Source: Lucinisca nassula (Eukaryota; Mollusca; Bivalvia; Lucinida; Lucinidae). Taken from it: a stretch of DNA of 64,000 nucleotides. The number at the start of each line of letters is the position of its first letter. Position 1 is the stretch's first letter. This document shows positions 32,257 through 44,303 of this stretch, in pieces. The notes under the pieces are model-generated. The model made no database searches. It was not told where the DNA came from and worked only from the letters and a program-made list of their open reading frames with translations. The position numbers and the translations under genes were made by a program. The stretch lies in assembly GCA_963580285.1 (NCBI GenBank), contig OY757014.1, forward strand, positions 99,822,072 to 99,886,071. The letters run 5' to 3'.

Positions 32257-33480
32257 CCTACCACACGATAGTGGTGTGGTATTATGATATAGCGTCGAGT
32301 GTCTGTCTGTCCGTCCGTCCGTCCGCCCGCACCATTTCCGTTCGATAACTTGAGTAATTTTTCAATGATTTATATCAAATTTTGCATACATGTTTATACC
32401 GGAAATGAATGGAATTGGATTGTTAACGGGCAAAATCCGTTAATATTTGGCAGAATTACGACCCCTTTTAGTTCAAAATAAGGGTTTTTTTGGGCGTTTC
32501 CGATCAATAACTTGAACATTTTTTCACGGATTTTCTTCAAATTTTGTATATACATTGGTATTTGGAACGGGTAGTTTGGGATTGTTAATGGGCAAACTAC
32601 GTTAATATTTAACGAAGTTATGGCCGTTAACAATTTCCATTAAATAGTTTCGGGACACTAATTCCTTTACTAAATGGATTATATGTATGAAACTTCACTG
32701 ATATATAGATCACCATAAGAAGCAGGTTTTGGATTGTTAATATGCAAAATGCGTTAACATTTGACAGAGTTATTGCCGTTAACAATTTCAATTGAATGGT
32801 TTTTGGACTCTTATTCGTTTATTTTATGGAATAATTGGATGAAATTTTGTATATATTTTGGTATTGGGAATGTGTGGTTTGGGAATTGCTCATGGCATAA
32901 ATACATTAACATTTGATAGAGTTATTGTCGTTAATAATTTCCATTAAATGGTTTTTGAACACTTATTCCATTACTTAATGGAATATATGGATGAAACTTC
33001 ACAAGTATATAGACCACTGTAGGAAGAAAGTTTAGTATTGTTAATTAGCAAAATACATATCCGACAGTTATGGCCGTGTACAAGTCCCATTAAATACTTT
33101 TTTGGCTCTTGTTCCTTAACTTAATGGAATATATGGATGCAACTTCACACATATACTATTAAAGGAAGCATGTTTGGGATTTAATTGGCAAAATACGTTA
33201 ACATCTTTGTCAGAGTTATGGCCGTTAACAATTCCCATTTAATGGGTTTTGTTTTTTATTCATTTACTTAATGGAATATTTGGAAAAAACTTAATAGATA
33301 TATAGACCATTTATAGAAGCATGGTTGGGATGAAGAGTGGGCAAAATGACTTTTGAGTTAACATTTGGCAGAGTTACGGTTTTTAACAATTTCCATTAAA
33401 TAGTTTATGGACTTCTATTCATGTATTTATTGCCTATGTAAGAAATGTTTTTGGCCCATAGCTCCTTCACTATATGGAAT
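32257..33480 (-). mobile_element. Helentron-like element, minus orientation
   Basis: The right terminus is at 32257-32330: hairpin ACCACAC/GTGTGGT, then GTCTGTCTGTCCGTCCGTCC (complement of the ACGG run). It is followed by about eight ~150-bp units with AATTTTGTATATA-type, GGATTGTTAA..GGCAAA, and GAGTTATGGCCGTTAACAAT blocks. A left terminus was not identified. Confidence 0.7.
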
Positions 33481-33482
33481 AT

Positions 33483-33734
33483 AGTAGTCCCGGATAAGAT
33501 TGACTAGGCGGAGCTGTCGTTTGTACCTGCCTTAGGAATATTCCATTAACAAAACGGTAAACCAAGTCTCCCGATTGTGTGAAGTCAACTGTAACACAAG
33601 CATAGCTGTGGCGTATATGACCATTTCGTCCGCTTAAAAGCACTCTACCGAATCTTCTGCTGGACTCAGCCAGTTTGACATATATTGACAACACCTGAAT
33701 AGCTCCGATAAGTCAATCTTATCTGCGACTACTA
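33483..33734. mobile_element. MITE with TAGTAGTC ends
   Basis: Terminal inverted repeats TAGTAGTCCCGGATAAGATT and, inverted, TAGTAGTCGCAGATAAGATT, with TA at both junctions. About 252 bp, inserted in the HLE array. No coding sequence. Confidence 0.75.
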
Positions 33735-33949
33735 TACCTTGATAAAATTTTACAGATATATAGAATACTTAAGGAAGCCTAGTGTGGTCATGGATCGAAC
33801 CATATTGGCCTGCAGTGGTGGGGTATCATGCAGTGTTAGCGACGCTTTTATTTATGATATGTGCCCGGTTGTATGGTCACAGACGCTATCTGTTTCCCAT
33901 TTCACGTGCAACCGGCCAGTTTGCAGCAGGACACCTGACGATTGTGCTT

Positions 33950-34122
33950 CGTCTCTTGCAAAGACTTCTCTACAAATGCCATTACAAACTTTACAAATAA
34001 ATGCTAAAATTCCTACTAAGTTCCGTAAGGGTTTTACTGTTTACCTACCAGATCCGATCTTTTAGCTATTAACCATCGTGAGAGGACGCTGTGTGTGTGC
34101 TATTAACCATCGTGAGAGGACG

Positions 34123-34185
<63 letters not shown>

Positions 34186-34840
34186 CGCGCGCACACACAC
34201 ACAAAAATCCACACAGGAGCCGATACTTGTTTGCTTGATTTGAGGTTTAACGTCCCCGTCAACACTGTAAAGGTCATTTTGGAGACTTTGCTTCCAATTT
34301 TGTGGGACTTTTACCCGACATTGACATGAAATGACATCTCAAGCCCTGTCGCCCAATGAAACCAATAGGATTTATAAGCATGGACGGTCCGACTCGTGCG
34401 CGCCGCTTTGCCTAGGCAGGCTTAGATCCTCTAAGCGTTTTACCAGTACTCGTGTGCGGGTCGGATTCAGCTCTGCGTGGAAGCATCATGCAGCCCATAT
34501 ATTTCTTCAAGCCCAGATGGGCGGGGGCCGTAGCCGATACTTTATCACGAAGGAGGCGTTTTGGACGATTTGATCATTAAGGAGCCGTTATGGCTACCCA
34601 CCGTGCAATTGTTACTCATCAGCTTATATTGGCACGGTGGACAGCCATAACGGCTCCTTAGTGATCAAATCGCCCAAAAAGCCTCCTTCGTGATCAAGTA
34701 TCACAGCGTCCTCTTACGATGGTGAATAGCTAAAAGATCGGTTCTGGTAGGTAAACAGTAAAACCCTTACGGAACTTAGAAGGAATTTTAGCATTTATTT
34801 GTAAAGTTTGATATGACGTTTGTGGAGAAGTCTTTTGCAC
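33950..34840. mobile_element. Fold-back MITE split by a GT microsatellite and SINE-A
   Basis: Outer arms 33950-34085 and 34703-34840 (AGCTAAAAGATCGG, GTAGGTAAACAGTAAAACCC) and inner arms 34540-34605 and 34632-34702 (GAGCCGTTATGGCTACCCAC and inverse) together form one long palindrome. The left arm is interrupted by (GT)n at 34124-34182 and a SINE-A copy. The open frame over 33782-34000 runs into the repeat arm and is not a gene. Confidence 0.75.
34224..34533 (-). mobile_element. SINE-A, full length with target duplication
   Basis: The flanks AGCCGATACTT occur directly before the tail (34218 on) and after the head (34534 on), an 11-bp target duplication. Confidence 0.88.
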
Positions 34841-34984
34841 TCGTGGTCATTTCATATAAAATTTATGAAACGCCCTGGTCATTTCATGAGCTTCTGAAAC
34901 TTGCCAGAGTAAGCGCATTTAAAACAATTCATGTAATATGGCCACGAGTGTAACATCCTCTTTTCCTTATACTGCAGTTGTATA

Positions 34985-35066
34985 GTTTTGGTTTATATTG
35001 GAGTTTAACGACCCAGTCAACACTGTTTAGATCATATCGAGCCGATCAGTTTACCTATACACATTA
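34985..35066 (-). mobile_element. SINE-B 3' scrap
   Basis: GGAGTTTAACGACCCAGTCAA through GAGCCGATCAGTTTACCTA matches the SINE-B end on the minus strand. Confidence 0.6.
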
Positions 35067-35189
35067 TTCTGATTTTCGCCGCGGATGGTGTCAATTAGCT
35101 CAGGGGAAGTAAACATATAAAGTTGAAGATAATTATCAGATGTTAGATTTGCTCCCCTGAGCCGTTTACGAAAATACGCCAATATAATT

Positions 35190-35400
35190 CTGATCCCCTC
35201 GAACCCCACTTTTATATAGTAAAACAGGGGTTTAGAGGGTAAACCTTATTTTTCTTATTTCTGCTCTAAAATATAGATTGTGGGTACTCGTTAGAACCGC
35301 CTCGATTTTAAGGAGAAATAACAAAAATATCGTAATTTTTCATCTGAAATTTTTTATTTTTGGCGGTAAAATTTGCAATGCATTTCCGTAATGGATTATA
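35190..35400 (+). mobile_element. P2-family MITE, core half-deleted
   Basis: Left modules (AACCCCACTTTTATATAGT, ATATAGATTGTGGGTACTCG) are complete. After GTTAGAACCGCCTCGATTTT the inverse core arm is missing. Confidence 0.7.
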
Positions 35401-35439
35401 ATCTACCGATTATAAACTCTCCCAAACGAAACCCCACCA

Positions 35440-35707
35440 CCCCGTATTTAGGTCATGTTTGAGTCGGTCAGTTTGTCTATCCACACTTTTCCTGGACAGG
35501 CTCATACGTAAGCGGTTAACCAGTACAGTGCATAATCTTTCTTCTGACAACTGCCCATCTTGAATCAGCGGAAGGGGGAGAATGACCGTAGAAAGGATTT
35601 CATGATCAATCTCCACGAAAGAATGTTGCCGACTCCGGCAGGTATCGAACCCACGTCCTCCTGATCACCAGTCAGACGCGCATCCGACTGAGCTACCGAG
35701 GCCGGCC
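35440..35707 (-). mobile_element. SINE-B copy
   Basis: The head on the minus strand is GGCCGGCCTCGGTAGCTCAG (35688-35707), with box B GGGTTCGATACC. The tail end is degraded. The head does not fold as a full tRNA: there is no matching acceptor partner. Confidence 0.82.
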
Positions 35708-35959
35708 CGACTTTCGTTGGCTTACAGTTCGGCAAGGCATGCTATCCTTGTAGCAGGGGGTGGGTGGGGGTTATTTCTTCTGTTTCTTTACTTTCTTTAA
35801 TTTCCTCTTCTATTTAACTTTCTTTCATCTCTTCTACTATCTCTTCTTTCTATTTCCCCTTTCCCTGAGAGATGACACAAAATGACGCACAATGGTTGAC
35901 GTGTCATTACGAATAATCCCCATTACAACCGGCGTTGTGCAAGAAAGAAAAAGAATCTT

Positions 35960-36291
35960 ATATGGGATTCTGTTGTAGATGGGCCTTTCTAACCCTCGGG
36001 ATGACCGTGCTGAGCGGAACCTCGGCGTAGCCTCGGTTCCGCTAAGCACGGTCATCCCTCGGGTTGGAAACGGCCATCTACAACAGAACTCGGCGTAGCC
36101 TCGGTTCCTCTAAGGACAGTCATCCCTCGGGTTGGAAACGGCCATCTACAACAGAACTCGGCGTAGCCTCGGTTGCGCTAAGCACAGACATTCTCCGGGT
36201 TGGAAACGCCCATCTACAACAAAACTCGGCGTAGCCTCGGTTCCGCTAAGCACGGTCATCCCTTGGGTTGGATACGCCCATCTACAACAGA
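35960..36291 (+). repeat. Four 68-bp GC-rich tandem units with an inverted leader
   Basis: CGGCGTAGCCTCGGTT recurs at 36022, 36090, 36158 and 36226 (exact 68-bp period). Each unit continues CGCTAAGCACGGTCATCCC and CCATCTACAACAGAAC. The stretch 35967-36020 is an inverted copy, so the block begins as a palindrome and continues as a tandem array. A further unit is at 40450-40520. Confidence 0.85.
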
Positions 36292-36499
36292 ACACCATTT
36301 CAAATACATCAAGTGCAGATATCTATAGAAATGAAACGAAATGGCCGTAGAAGTGGTCCATGACCACAACAATTCACTAAAGTATTCTATACATCTAGCT
36401 GTTCCATTACAGAACAGAAATACCGGCCAAAATTTTACGATAACACACCCATGTTACAAAATTGCACCTTTCATATCTCTAAGAGTTAGCATTTTTTTG

Positions 36500-36785
36500 G
36501 ATGAAAACGATGCATATTTTTCTTATTTCTAATCTAAACATAGATTGTTGGTGCTCGTTAGAACCGCCTCGTTAAGACATAGATTGTTGGTGCTCGTTAG
36601 AACCGCCTCATTGAGGCGGTTCTAACGAGTACCCACAATCTATTGTTTTGAGCACAAATAAAGAAAAGAATGTTTTCCCCTGTAAACCCCCACTAACAGT
36701 TTAAACATATATTATTTTAATTTATGTCACATACATATTTTACACTTTCATATTTTCTCCATATAAAGTGGGATTTAGAGGGTTG
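36500..36785 (-). mobile_element. P2-family MITE with partly duplicated core
   Basis: ATAGATTGTTGGTGCTCGTT occurs twice in tandem (36540 and 36581), the second leading into the full GAACCGCCTCATTGAGGCGG palindrome. Flanks carry the family modules in minus order. Confidence 0.75.
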
Positions 36786-37168
36786 CTCATTACACGGAAT
36801 AGTTACCCTGCTGCACAGCAATGGCTATTTTAGACATATCAAGGGCGTATAACTCAGAAATAAAATTGACAGAGTAGCAGTCCTTACCTTTAGTGTTCGA
36901 TATATCTGTGATGCTTTTATCCATCTTTTGCATATAGTACATGCTTTAAGTCGTTTTAAAGTAAATTGATAATTTTCGGACCAAAACATTTTATTTTAAA
37001 TCAAGAGCAGATAACTCCAGAACCAGAAGGGTCAGAGAAGCGATCTTTGGCAACAATGTGCTTTCTTTAGTGTCATATACATTTGTAAATTTGCATTAAG
37101 ATAGTTCATATACAGAAAAGAATCATCCTTCAGATACTCGTACATGAAATGTAAATAACTGAAGAACT
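36786..37168. other. Unassigned
   Basis: No exon, RNA or repeat recognised. Confidence 0.3.
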
Positions 37169-37411
37169 GGGCCCGAGGTTATAAAACTGTTTTCATGTTC
37201 AACTCACTTGAGCATGAAATTGATCCTGCTCATAAACTTTAAAATGCCAACAAATGTTGGCATTTTAAAATTTATGAGCAGGATAAATGACATTATGTGC
37301 TGATCCGAGCAAGAAAATTACCTGATTTGTTTGTATTTTAATAGTTATGAGCATTACCAATTTCATGCTCACCTGAGTTGAGCATGAAAGACGTTTTATA
37401 ACCTCGGGCCC
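37169..37411. mobile_element. MITE with GGGCCCGAGG ends
   Basis: Terminal inverted repeats of ~50 bp start GGGCCCGAGGTTATAAAAC and include TTGAGCATGAAATTG. A second palindrome (AATGCCAACAAATGTTGGCATT) lies inside at 37244-37270. About 243 bp. Confidence 0.75.
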
Positions 37412-37499
37412 TGGAATGGCACATGTTTGTGTCTTCATTGGATTAGAGAATGAAATTTATTCAAATGGCTCACCTCATCCCCATTCATCCATATCTTCA

Positions 37500-37960
37500 G
37501 CCCCCGCCCATCGGGGCTTGAAGAAATAGATGGGCTGCATGATGCTTCCACGCAGAGCTGGAACCGACCGCACACGAGTACTGGTAAACCACTTAGAGGA
37601 TCTAAGCCTGCCCAGGCAAAGCGGTGCGAGTCGGCCCGGCCATGCTTATAAACTCTATCTGTTCCATTGGGTGGTTACGCTACTCGCCTTGCAAACCAGG
37701 GATCGCAGGACCGATCCCGGGCTTTTCCAGACTTTCGGATGAGTCTTTAAACCGAGGTCCCGTCTCCGTATGACCTTAGATGTTGGTGGGACGTAAAACT
37801 AAAACTCACTCACTCACTCACTGCTTCATTGGGCGGCAGGACTTGAGATGTCATTTCATCTCAATGTCGGGTAAAAGTCCCATTAAATTGGAAACAACGT
37901 CTCCAAAATGACCTTTACAGTGTTGACGGGGACGTTAAACCTCAAATCAAACAAACAAAA
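37500..37960 (+). mobile_element. SINE-A split by a SINE-C insertion
   Basis: The head (37500-37667) and the tail half (37823-37960) are joined across the insert at TTCATTGGGCGG. The insert's flanks repeat TTC(C)ATTGGG. Confidence 0.85.
37668..37822 (+). mobile_element. SINE-C, nested
   Basis: tRNA-like head GGTGGTTACGCTACTCGCC with box B GGACCGATCCC, body CCGTCTCCGTATGACCTTAG, tail (ACTC)n. Homologous to 54516-54680 and 54772-54945. Confidence 0.8.
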
Positions 37961-38184
37961 TCATTCATATCTGGCGAGGTCTTAAAAATCTTCGTCTCCA
38001 GAACGACTGGGCAGATTGTTTTGAAACTTGACATGTAGGGTCCAGCGACTGATCTGAGTCTACACTGTTTGCCAATGCCCAATTTTTGGACTCTGAGCTT
38101 ACCATGATAGGTTAATTGTCTATGAGCGAGGAAAATAGTCTTGAACTGAGAATAAGATTGTTCGGAATAACATTTATTTTCTGT

Positions 38185-38250
38185 ATCTTATGCAAAACAG
38201 TGTAGATCCTGATCAGACGCTGAGTACTTGGTCTTCACTGTTTGCCTAAC
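38185..38250. repeat. P1-like palindrome, damaged centre
   Basis: CAAAACAGTGTAGATCCTGAT and TCTTCACTGTTTGCC arms, with the centre reduced. Confidence 0.6.
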
Positions 38251-38296
38251 CCAGTACATATGTGTTCAGTTTAGCTTTTACGGATATCCATCTTCA

Positions 38297-38632
38297 CCCC
38301 CCCCCCCCCCCCCCCCCCCCCGCTATCGGTGCTTGAAGAAATAGATGGGCTGCATGATGCTTCCACGCAGAGCTGAAACCGACCGCACATAAGTACTGGT
38401 AAACGGCTTAGAGGATCAAGGCCTGCCCAGGCAGAGCGGTGGGAGTCGGACCGTCCATGCCTATAAACCATATTGGTTTCATTGGGCGACAGGACTTGAG
38501 ATGTCATTTCATCTCAGTCTTGAGATGTCATTTCATCTCAGTGTGGGGTAAAAGTCCCACAAAATTGGAAGCAACGTCTCTAAAGTCACCTATACAGTGT
38601 TGACGGGGACGTTAAACCTCAAATCAAACACA
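38297..38632 (+). mobile_element. SINE-A preceded by a poly-C run
   Basis: A ~26-base C run (38297-38322) replaces the usual GCCCCCGCCC start. The copy has an internal 24-bp duplication (TTGAGATGTCATTTCATCTC twice, 38498 and 38522) and ends at AACCTCAAATCAAAC. Confidence 0.88.
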
Positions 38633-39324
38633 TAAGGATAGCCATCTTTACACAACATTCTGAAGTCATATCGTAAAGAATATCGCGGCTATAAGTTTTT
38701 AATAATATTTTATTGCAAAACAAGCAATGGGGTAGGGCCATACGTTCTCACAACATTAGTTACGGTCCTTCCACTGCATGCTTACAACTGATCACGTGAA
38801 AATGGCTAGACAGTTTACATGCATATTGTAAAGTTTGGCATATAAATAAATACATTAATTAACATACTAATCAATAAAATATTCAACCAGCCAATCGATT
38901 AGCCAAATTACAGGTCCTCGGTCAGTACGAAATTACTTGATTAATAACATTATATTATTAATTGACTAGCCTGTGTTGATCGGAGGTCATCCGTATTAAC
39001 ACCAGGTCAACCAATATTAACTGAGGTCAAGTGAGGTAAAAAAATCAATAATCATGGTTTTTAATTGTGTCAATTAATAAAATTGTCATTAATCAAGTAA
39101 TTTCGTATTGACTCAGTTACAGGTCATCGGTCAGCTGCATTGGCCCGAGGCCAAAGGCCACATTGGCCCTCGGCCTTTGGCCTCGGGCCAAAGCAGCAGA
39201 CCTCGGACCTGTACCTGGGCCAATACGAAATCACTTGATTAATACCACTATATTATAAAAAGGGGAATTATAAAACAGACGTGCTTTTATGCTTTCTTTC
39301 ATACCTTTGGAACCTGCATTTTTC
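38633..39324. repeat. Palindromic AT-rich element (about 38920-39245)
   Basis: GTACGAAATTACTTGATTAA occurs near 38930, inverted at 39080, and again inverted at 39227. A separate GGCCCGAGGCCAAAGGCC / inverse palindrome is at 39143-39203. Probably nested MITEs; the limits are uncertain. Confidence 0.55.
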
Positions 39325-39445
39325 ATATGATTTTGGTTATTTTTCCTATTTCCAGTCCAAATATAGTTTATGGGTGCTCGTTAGAACCGCCTGAAATGAA
39401 CCGCCTCATTAAGGCAGTTGTAATGAGTACTCATAATCTTATGTC
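39325..39445. mobile_element. P2 MITE core
   Basis: TTTTCCTATTTCCAGTCCAA, then GTGCTCGTTAGAACCGCC and a diverged inverse arm. Confidence 0.6.
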
Positions 39446-39539
39446 TTTGAAGCAACAGAATGAGCAGAATGAAACTAATGATTCAGTGATCAACTCTTAT
39501 GAAATAATATGTTGCTGACATCACCTGGTACTGAATTAG

Positions 39540-39605
39540 CCACCTCCTGATCACCTGACAGGTGCACGTCCTACTAAGCTACAGAGCAAGACTGACTGGC
39601 TTGGC
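39540..39605 (-). mobile_element. tRNA-like SINE head scrap
   Basis: CTCCTGATCACCTGACAGGT and CTACTAAGCTACAGAGC resemble the SINE-B head on the minus strand, much decayed. Confidence 0.4.
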
Positions 39606-39782
39606 ATAAATTCAGTACTAACGGTTCTTCAACTCCAAACCAACTACCATAATGATCCTAATACAGGCCTCATATTTTTCAGACATTTGCAGGATTTCAG
39701 GCTTTTAGAGCTTGATTTATTTCTTGATTTCAGGCTTTTAGATTCTTATTTTTGCGTATATAGTCTGTTTAAACAAACTATT

Positions 39783-39950
39783 TAACCCTTATTTTTGCCT
39801 ATAAGTCAACCAAATTACTTTATATTTTCACAAACTCCATTACAAACAGTGTATATCCTGATCAGATGGCTTCTTCAGAAGCCATCTGATCAGGATCTAC
39901 ACTGTTTGTAAAGGTAATGTAGTTGTGTCTTGTTCAACAGGATAAGGGTT
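39783..39950 (+). mobile_element. Small MITE with perfect P1-type palindrome
   Basis: Ends TTAACCCTTATTTTTGCC and GGATAAGGGTTGA. The palindrome at 39843-39911 (ACAAACAGTGTATATCCTGA... centre GGCTTCTTCAGAAGCC) is nearly perfect. Confidence 0.75.
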
Positions 39951-40033
39951 GAAGCTGCCAAATCGGTCCTTTCAGGCATGGAAAAGCGTGGTTAGTACGA
40001 GGCCTGTACTAAGTATTGGCACAGACAGGCCTA

Positions 40034-40095
40034 AGCAAACCCTGCAGACCCAAATCATTCTGATCGGGATCTACATTGTTTACCAGTCCGACTGC
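40034..40095. repeat. P1 remnant
   Basis: AAGCAAACCCTGCAGACCCA and GGATCTACATTGTTTACC arms. The flank matches 3206-3281. Confidence 0.6.
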
Positions 40096-40342
40096 ATTTT
40101 TTGGACTCCTTGCTGGATTGTGAAACAAATTTGTTGACATTTTAGGAGAATTAGGGCATGTCCTCAAATGTCCAGATTTTTAGGATTTTAACGGTAAAAT
40201 CTGAGTTGAGTAGAGGTCTAAAATATATGGCAGCAGCTCAACAAGAAATTGATTATTGGTGTTATTGTTCTTGGAAAGGTCCATAGCCTCTCAGAATCAT
40301 AGACAAGGCTTCAGGCTATTCTAACAAGTACCCACAACATCG

Positions 40343-40560
40343 TTCGTTTGTTTGAACTGAGGCATAATGTCCCCGTCAGCAAAATTAAGGTCGTTTTGGA
40401 GACATTGCTTTCAATTCTTGCGGGACTTTAGCATGGCGTCAAGATGGCGTATGGCGTAGCCTCGGTTCCGCTCAGCACGGTCATCCCGAGGGTTGGAAAC
40501 GCCCATCTACAAAAGAACCCCATATTGGATTCTTTTTCTTGCACAACATCTCCGGTTAGT
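40343..40560 (-). mobile_element. SINE-A tail scrap followed by one 68-bp-type unit
   Basis: 40343-40432 is a diverged SINE-A 3' end. 40450-40520 is one unit of the 35960-36291 repeat, followed by a shared flank (GGATTCTTTTTCTTGCACAAC in part). Confidence 0.65.
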
Positions 40561-41821
40561 TTTGACAGCTCGCACATGTATATTGTTTACAAAATAAAAG
40601 TAGTGCGGAAGTAGTTCCGGCAGTTGAATAGAATTGAAGCGCATTTATGTTAGTTGCCTGGGTCGGAACACCAGGGTTAGAACATAAATTTCTGTCCCGG
40701 GGTAAAATCACGGATTTCCTTGTCTAGTGTGCAAGAAAATACTGGAAGAGCAGGTCCATCTGAGAAATAAAGAAAATCTGACCAAAAATGAAGCTGCAGA
40801 TGTTTTCCTATGGTTTTGAGATAGTGATCCAAAGTTTACTCAAATAGGTATACTCACTGGTTGGGAGCGTACAGTACACTTAACCCGGATGTTCCGATCT
40901 GTATAGTGGACAGATCCTTGTCTATCGTTATGACCTTGAAGGTGTATGTGCGTGGTCTGTCTTCTATATTTATTTTTTTGGACATAAACAACTTGGTAAG
41001 TGTGTTTTATTTATTTTGTTTTCCATACTGACCATCTTTGGGCACGGCAAGATGTCGTTTTCTATGCTCTAAATCTATTTTTCAGCTGCAAATCACTAGT
41101 GTTTGTAAGAATCACACCTCACCTGTGACCAGAAAATCGACCAATTGAGAGCTTTAATCGAAAGAAAAATATCTTTTAAGACAGTTTTAAGATAGAGTAA
41201 TAATCGATAATGAGTTATACTAAAAATAAGTGCCTCTAGAATTCCATACGAAATCACACGAAGAGCAAGACTGACCATCCCAAAAAATTTCTGACTGTAT
41301 GGTATGCCTCATATTTACTGTATAACTTGTCTTAAGATACTTGATTTTGACTGTATGGGATGTCGCTTTTAATGTGTGTAAGTTATTCAAAGACACATTG
41401 CAATATTTGTCTATGTAATAAGATGATAATGCTTAAACAATAGGAATTCTTTTTTTTATTATTTTTGGTTTGGGTTTTACGGCCCTCCCCCCCCCCCCTA
41501 ATAAAAGAGTGATGTTGATTGTTTAAGTTAAGCAAGCCTTTCATGGGCAAGAACCACGACTCTTGGTGCACTGGTTTGTGAGTTACCTCCCCTGACAAAA
41601 TCTTGTGGGCCCTAGCTCAGAAACCCTTTGAGATATATGGCTAATACTTGGCAAGATTGAGACAGCATGTCATGCGCAGGAACCACAAGTCTAGTGCGCT
41701 GGTATTTGGGTCATATCCCCTTCTAATAAAATCATATACTCTGAGACATAATGATAGGACTTGGTATAGTTGTACGTGAGGCTAGGCAGGTGTTTCATGT
41801 GTGAAAATAATGACACTGGGT

Positions 41822-42125
41822 GACGCCCCCGCCCATAGGGGCTTGAAGAAATATATGGGCTGCATGATGCTTCCACGCAGAGCTGAATCCGTCCCGCACA
41901 CTAGTACTGGTAAACCGCTTGGAGGATCTAAGCCTGTCCAGGAACCGCGGTGCGAGGCGGACCGTCCATGCAAATAAACCCTATTGGTTTCATTGGGCGA
42001 CAGGGCTTGAGATGTCATTTCATCTCAATGCCGGGTAAAAGTCCCACAAAATTGGAAGCAACGTCTCCAAAATGACCTTTACAGTGTTGACGGGGACGTT
42101 AAACCTCAAATCAAACAAACAAACA
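41822..42125 (+). mobile_element. SINE-A, full length
   Basis: GCCCCCGCCCATAGGGGC head to AACCTCAAATC plus (AAAC)n. The flanks AATGACACTGGGTG (41807 on and 42126 on) are a 14-bp target duplication. Confidence 0.92.
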
Positions 42126-42220
42126 AATGACACTGGGTGCACTTTTTTTTTTAGTTATTTCCTCAAACAATATAATCTTGTGATGACCATAACTTGGATA
42201 CCCTGTGAGATATATTGATG

Positions 42221-44303
42221 GTATTTATAGCCCCGCTTTGAAAAAGTGGGGCTATATTGGATTTGCCATGTCCTTCTGTCATTCCGTGATTCCGTTAATT
42301 TGTGTTGGCTCCATAACTTTGTATCTGCTTAACATATTTTCATGAAACTTCACACAAATGTTAAACACCATAAGACAATGTGCAGAGCGAAGGAATTATA
42401 ACTGTGGATTGCCTACATTTGGAGTTATTGCCCTTTGAACATTTTCCGTAATTCCGTAATTCCGTAATTCCGTGATTCCGTTGATTTGTGTTGGCTCCAT
42501 AACTTTGTATCTGCTTAACATATTTTCATGAAACTTCACACAAATGTTAAACACCATAAGACAATGTGCAGAGCGAAGGAATTATAACTGTGGATTGCCT
42601 ACTTTTGGAGTTATTGCCCTTTGAACATTGAAAAATGGCAATTTTAATTGTGTCCGCTTCATAACTTGAAAACCGTTTGAGATATTTTTAGGAAACTTCA
42701 CACAAATGTTAAGCACTATGAGACGATGTGCAGAGCGCAGGAACCATAACTCTGCATTGCTTATTTTTGGAGTTATTGCCCTTTGAACATTGAAAAATGG
42801 CAATTTTAACAGTGTCCGCTTCATAACTCGAAAACCGTTTGAGATAATTTCATGAAACTTCACACAAATGTTAAGCACTATGAGACAATGTGCAGAGCGC
42901 AAGAACCATAACTCTGGTTTTCGTATTTTCTGACATTTTCCGTAATTCCGTAATTCCGTGATTCCGTTAATTTGTGTTGGCTCCATAACTTTGTATCTGC
43001 TTAACATATTTTCATGAAACTTCACACAAATGTTAAACACCATAAGACAATGTGCAGAGCGAAGGAATTATAACTGTGGATTGCCTACTTTTGGAGTTAT
43101 TGCCCTTTGAACATTGAAAAATGGCAATTTTAATTGTGTCCGCTTCATAACTCGAAAACCGTTTGAGATATTTTTAGGAAACTTCACACAAATGTTAAGC
43201 ACTATGAGACGATGTGCAGAGCGCAGGAACCATAACTCTGCATTGCTTATTTTTGGAGTTATTGCCCTTTGAACATTGAAAAATGGCAATTTTAACAGTG
43301 TCCGCTTCATAACTCGAAAACCGTTTGAGATAATTTCATGAAACTTCACACAAATGTTAAGCACTATGAGACAATGTGCAGAGCGCAAGAACCATAACTC
43401 TGGTTTTCGTATTTTTTGTGTGTCTGTCTGTGTGTCTGTCTGTGTCTGTTAACAATTTTCGTGTCCGCTCCATAACTTTAAAACCCATTCACATATTTTC
43501 ATGAAACTTCACACAAACATTAAACACCATGAGATGGTGTGCAGAGTGCAGGAACCATAACTCTGGATTGCCTAATTTTTGAGTTATTTCCCTTTGAATA
43601 TTGAAAAATATCAATTTTAGCCGTCTTTGCTTGATAACTCAAAAACCGTTTGAGATAATTTTATGAAACTTCACACAAATGTAAAGCACCATATTACATG
43701 TGCAGAGCGCAGGAACCCAAACTCTGGATTGTCTACTTTTTCAGTTATAGGCTTTTGAATATTAAAAAATGGCAATTTTAACTATGTCCGCTCCATAACC
43801 GTTTCTGATATTTTCATGAAACTTCAAATAAATGAAAAGCACCTTGAGATGATGTGCAGAGTGCAGGAACCATAACTCTGGTTTGCCTACTTTAGGAGTT
43901 ATTGCCCTTTGAACATTTAAAAAGGCAATTTTGACTGTGTCGGCTCCATAACTCACAAACCATTTGAGATATTTTCATGACACTTCACACAAGTGTAAAG
44001 CACCATGAGACAATGTGCAGAGCGCAGGAACCCTGACTCTGATTTGCCTACTTTAGGAGTTATTACCCTTTGAACATTGAAAAATGGAAGATGAAATTTA
44101 GTATAAACATGGACATTCTGGTAATGTATCATGCTCATTGAAATGAGGGACAAGGGCTCACAACTCTTAGAGTTTTTCCAGATAATGTAAAATTTTCAAC
44201 AGTTATTTCTTGTTCATAACTGTTTTCTCTGCAGCTTAAATAACTTTCTTCTCTGACAGCGCTGAAGCGGGGCTATAGTCAGATCCTCTGACAGCTCTAG
44301 TTG
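42221..44303 (-). mobile_element. Helentron-like element with higher-order tandem array
   Basis: Minus orientation: left end AACTAGAGCTGTCAGAGG at 44303, terminal hairpin GCCCCACTTTTTCAAAGCGGGGC at 42224-42246 in part. ~145-bp units (CATGAAACTTCACACAAATG, CAATGTGCAGAGCGCAGGAA, CCCTTTGAACATTGAAAAAT) fill it. The stretch about 42460-42940 is repeated almost exactly at 42945-43425, a ~485-bp recent duplication. A TCTG microsatellite (43417-43450) in the middle marks a former right end, so the element looks composite. Confidence 0.8.

Noticed and set aside
33782..34000. 72- to 108-codon frames
   Set aside because: They run into an arm of the fold-back MITE (33950-34085 repeated inverted at 34703-34840).
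40733..40830. Small exon-like frame after TTGTCTAG
   Set aside because: Weak splice sites, and the frame stops soon after; it abuts the CACTG element. Not enough support.
42582..43388. Two long minus-strand frames with repeated peptide (SAHCLIVLNICVKFHE)
   Set aside because: They are translations of the HLE tandem array; repeat period and not coding constraint explains the open frame.
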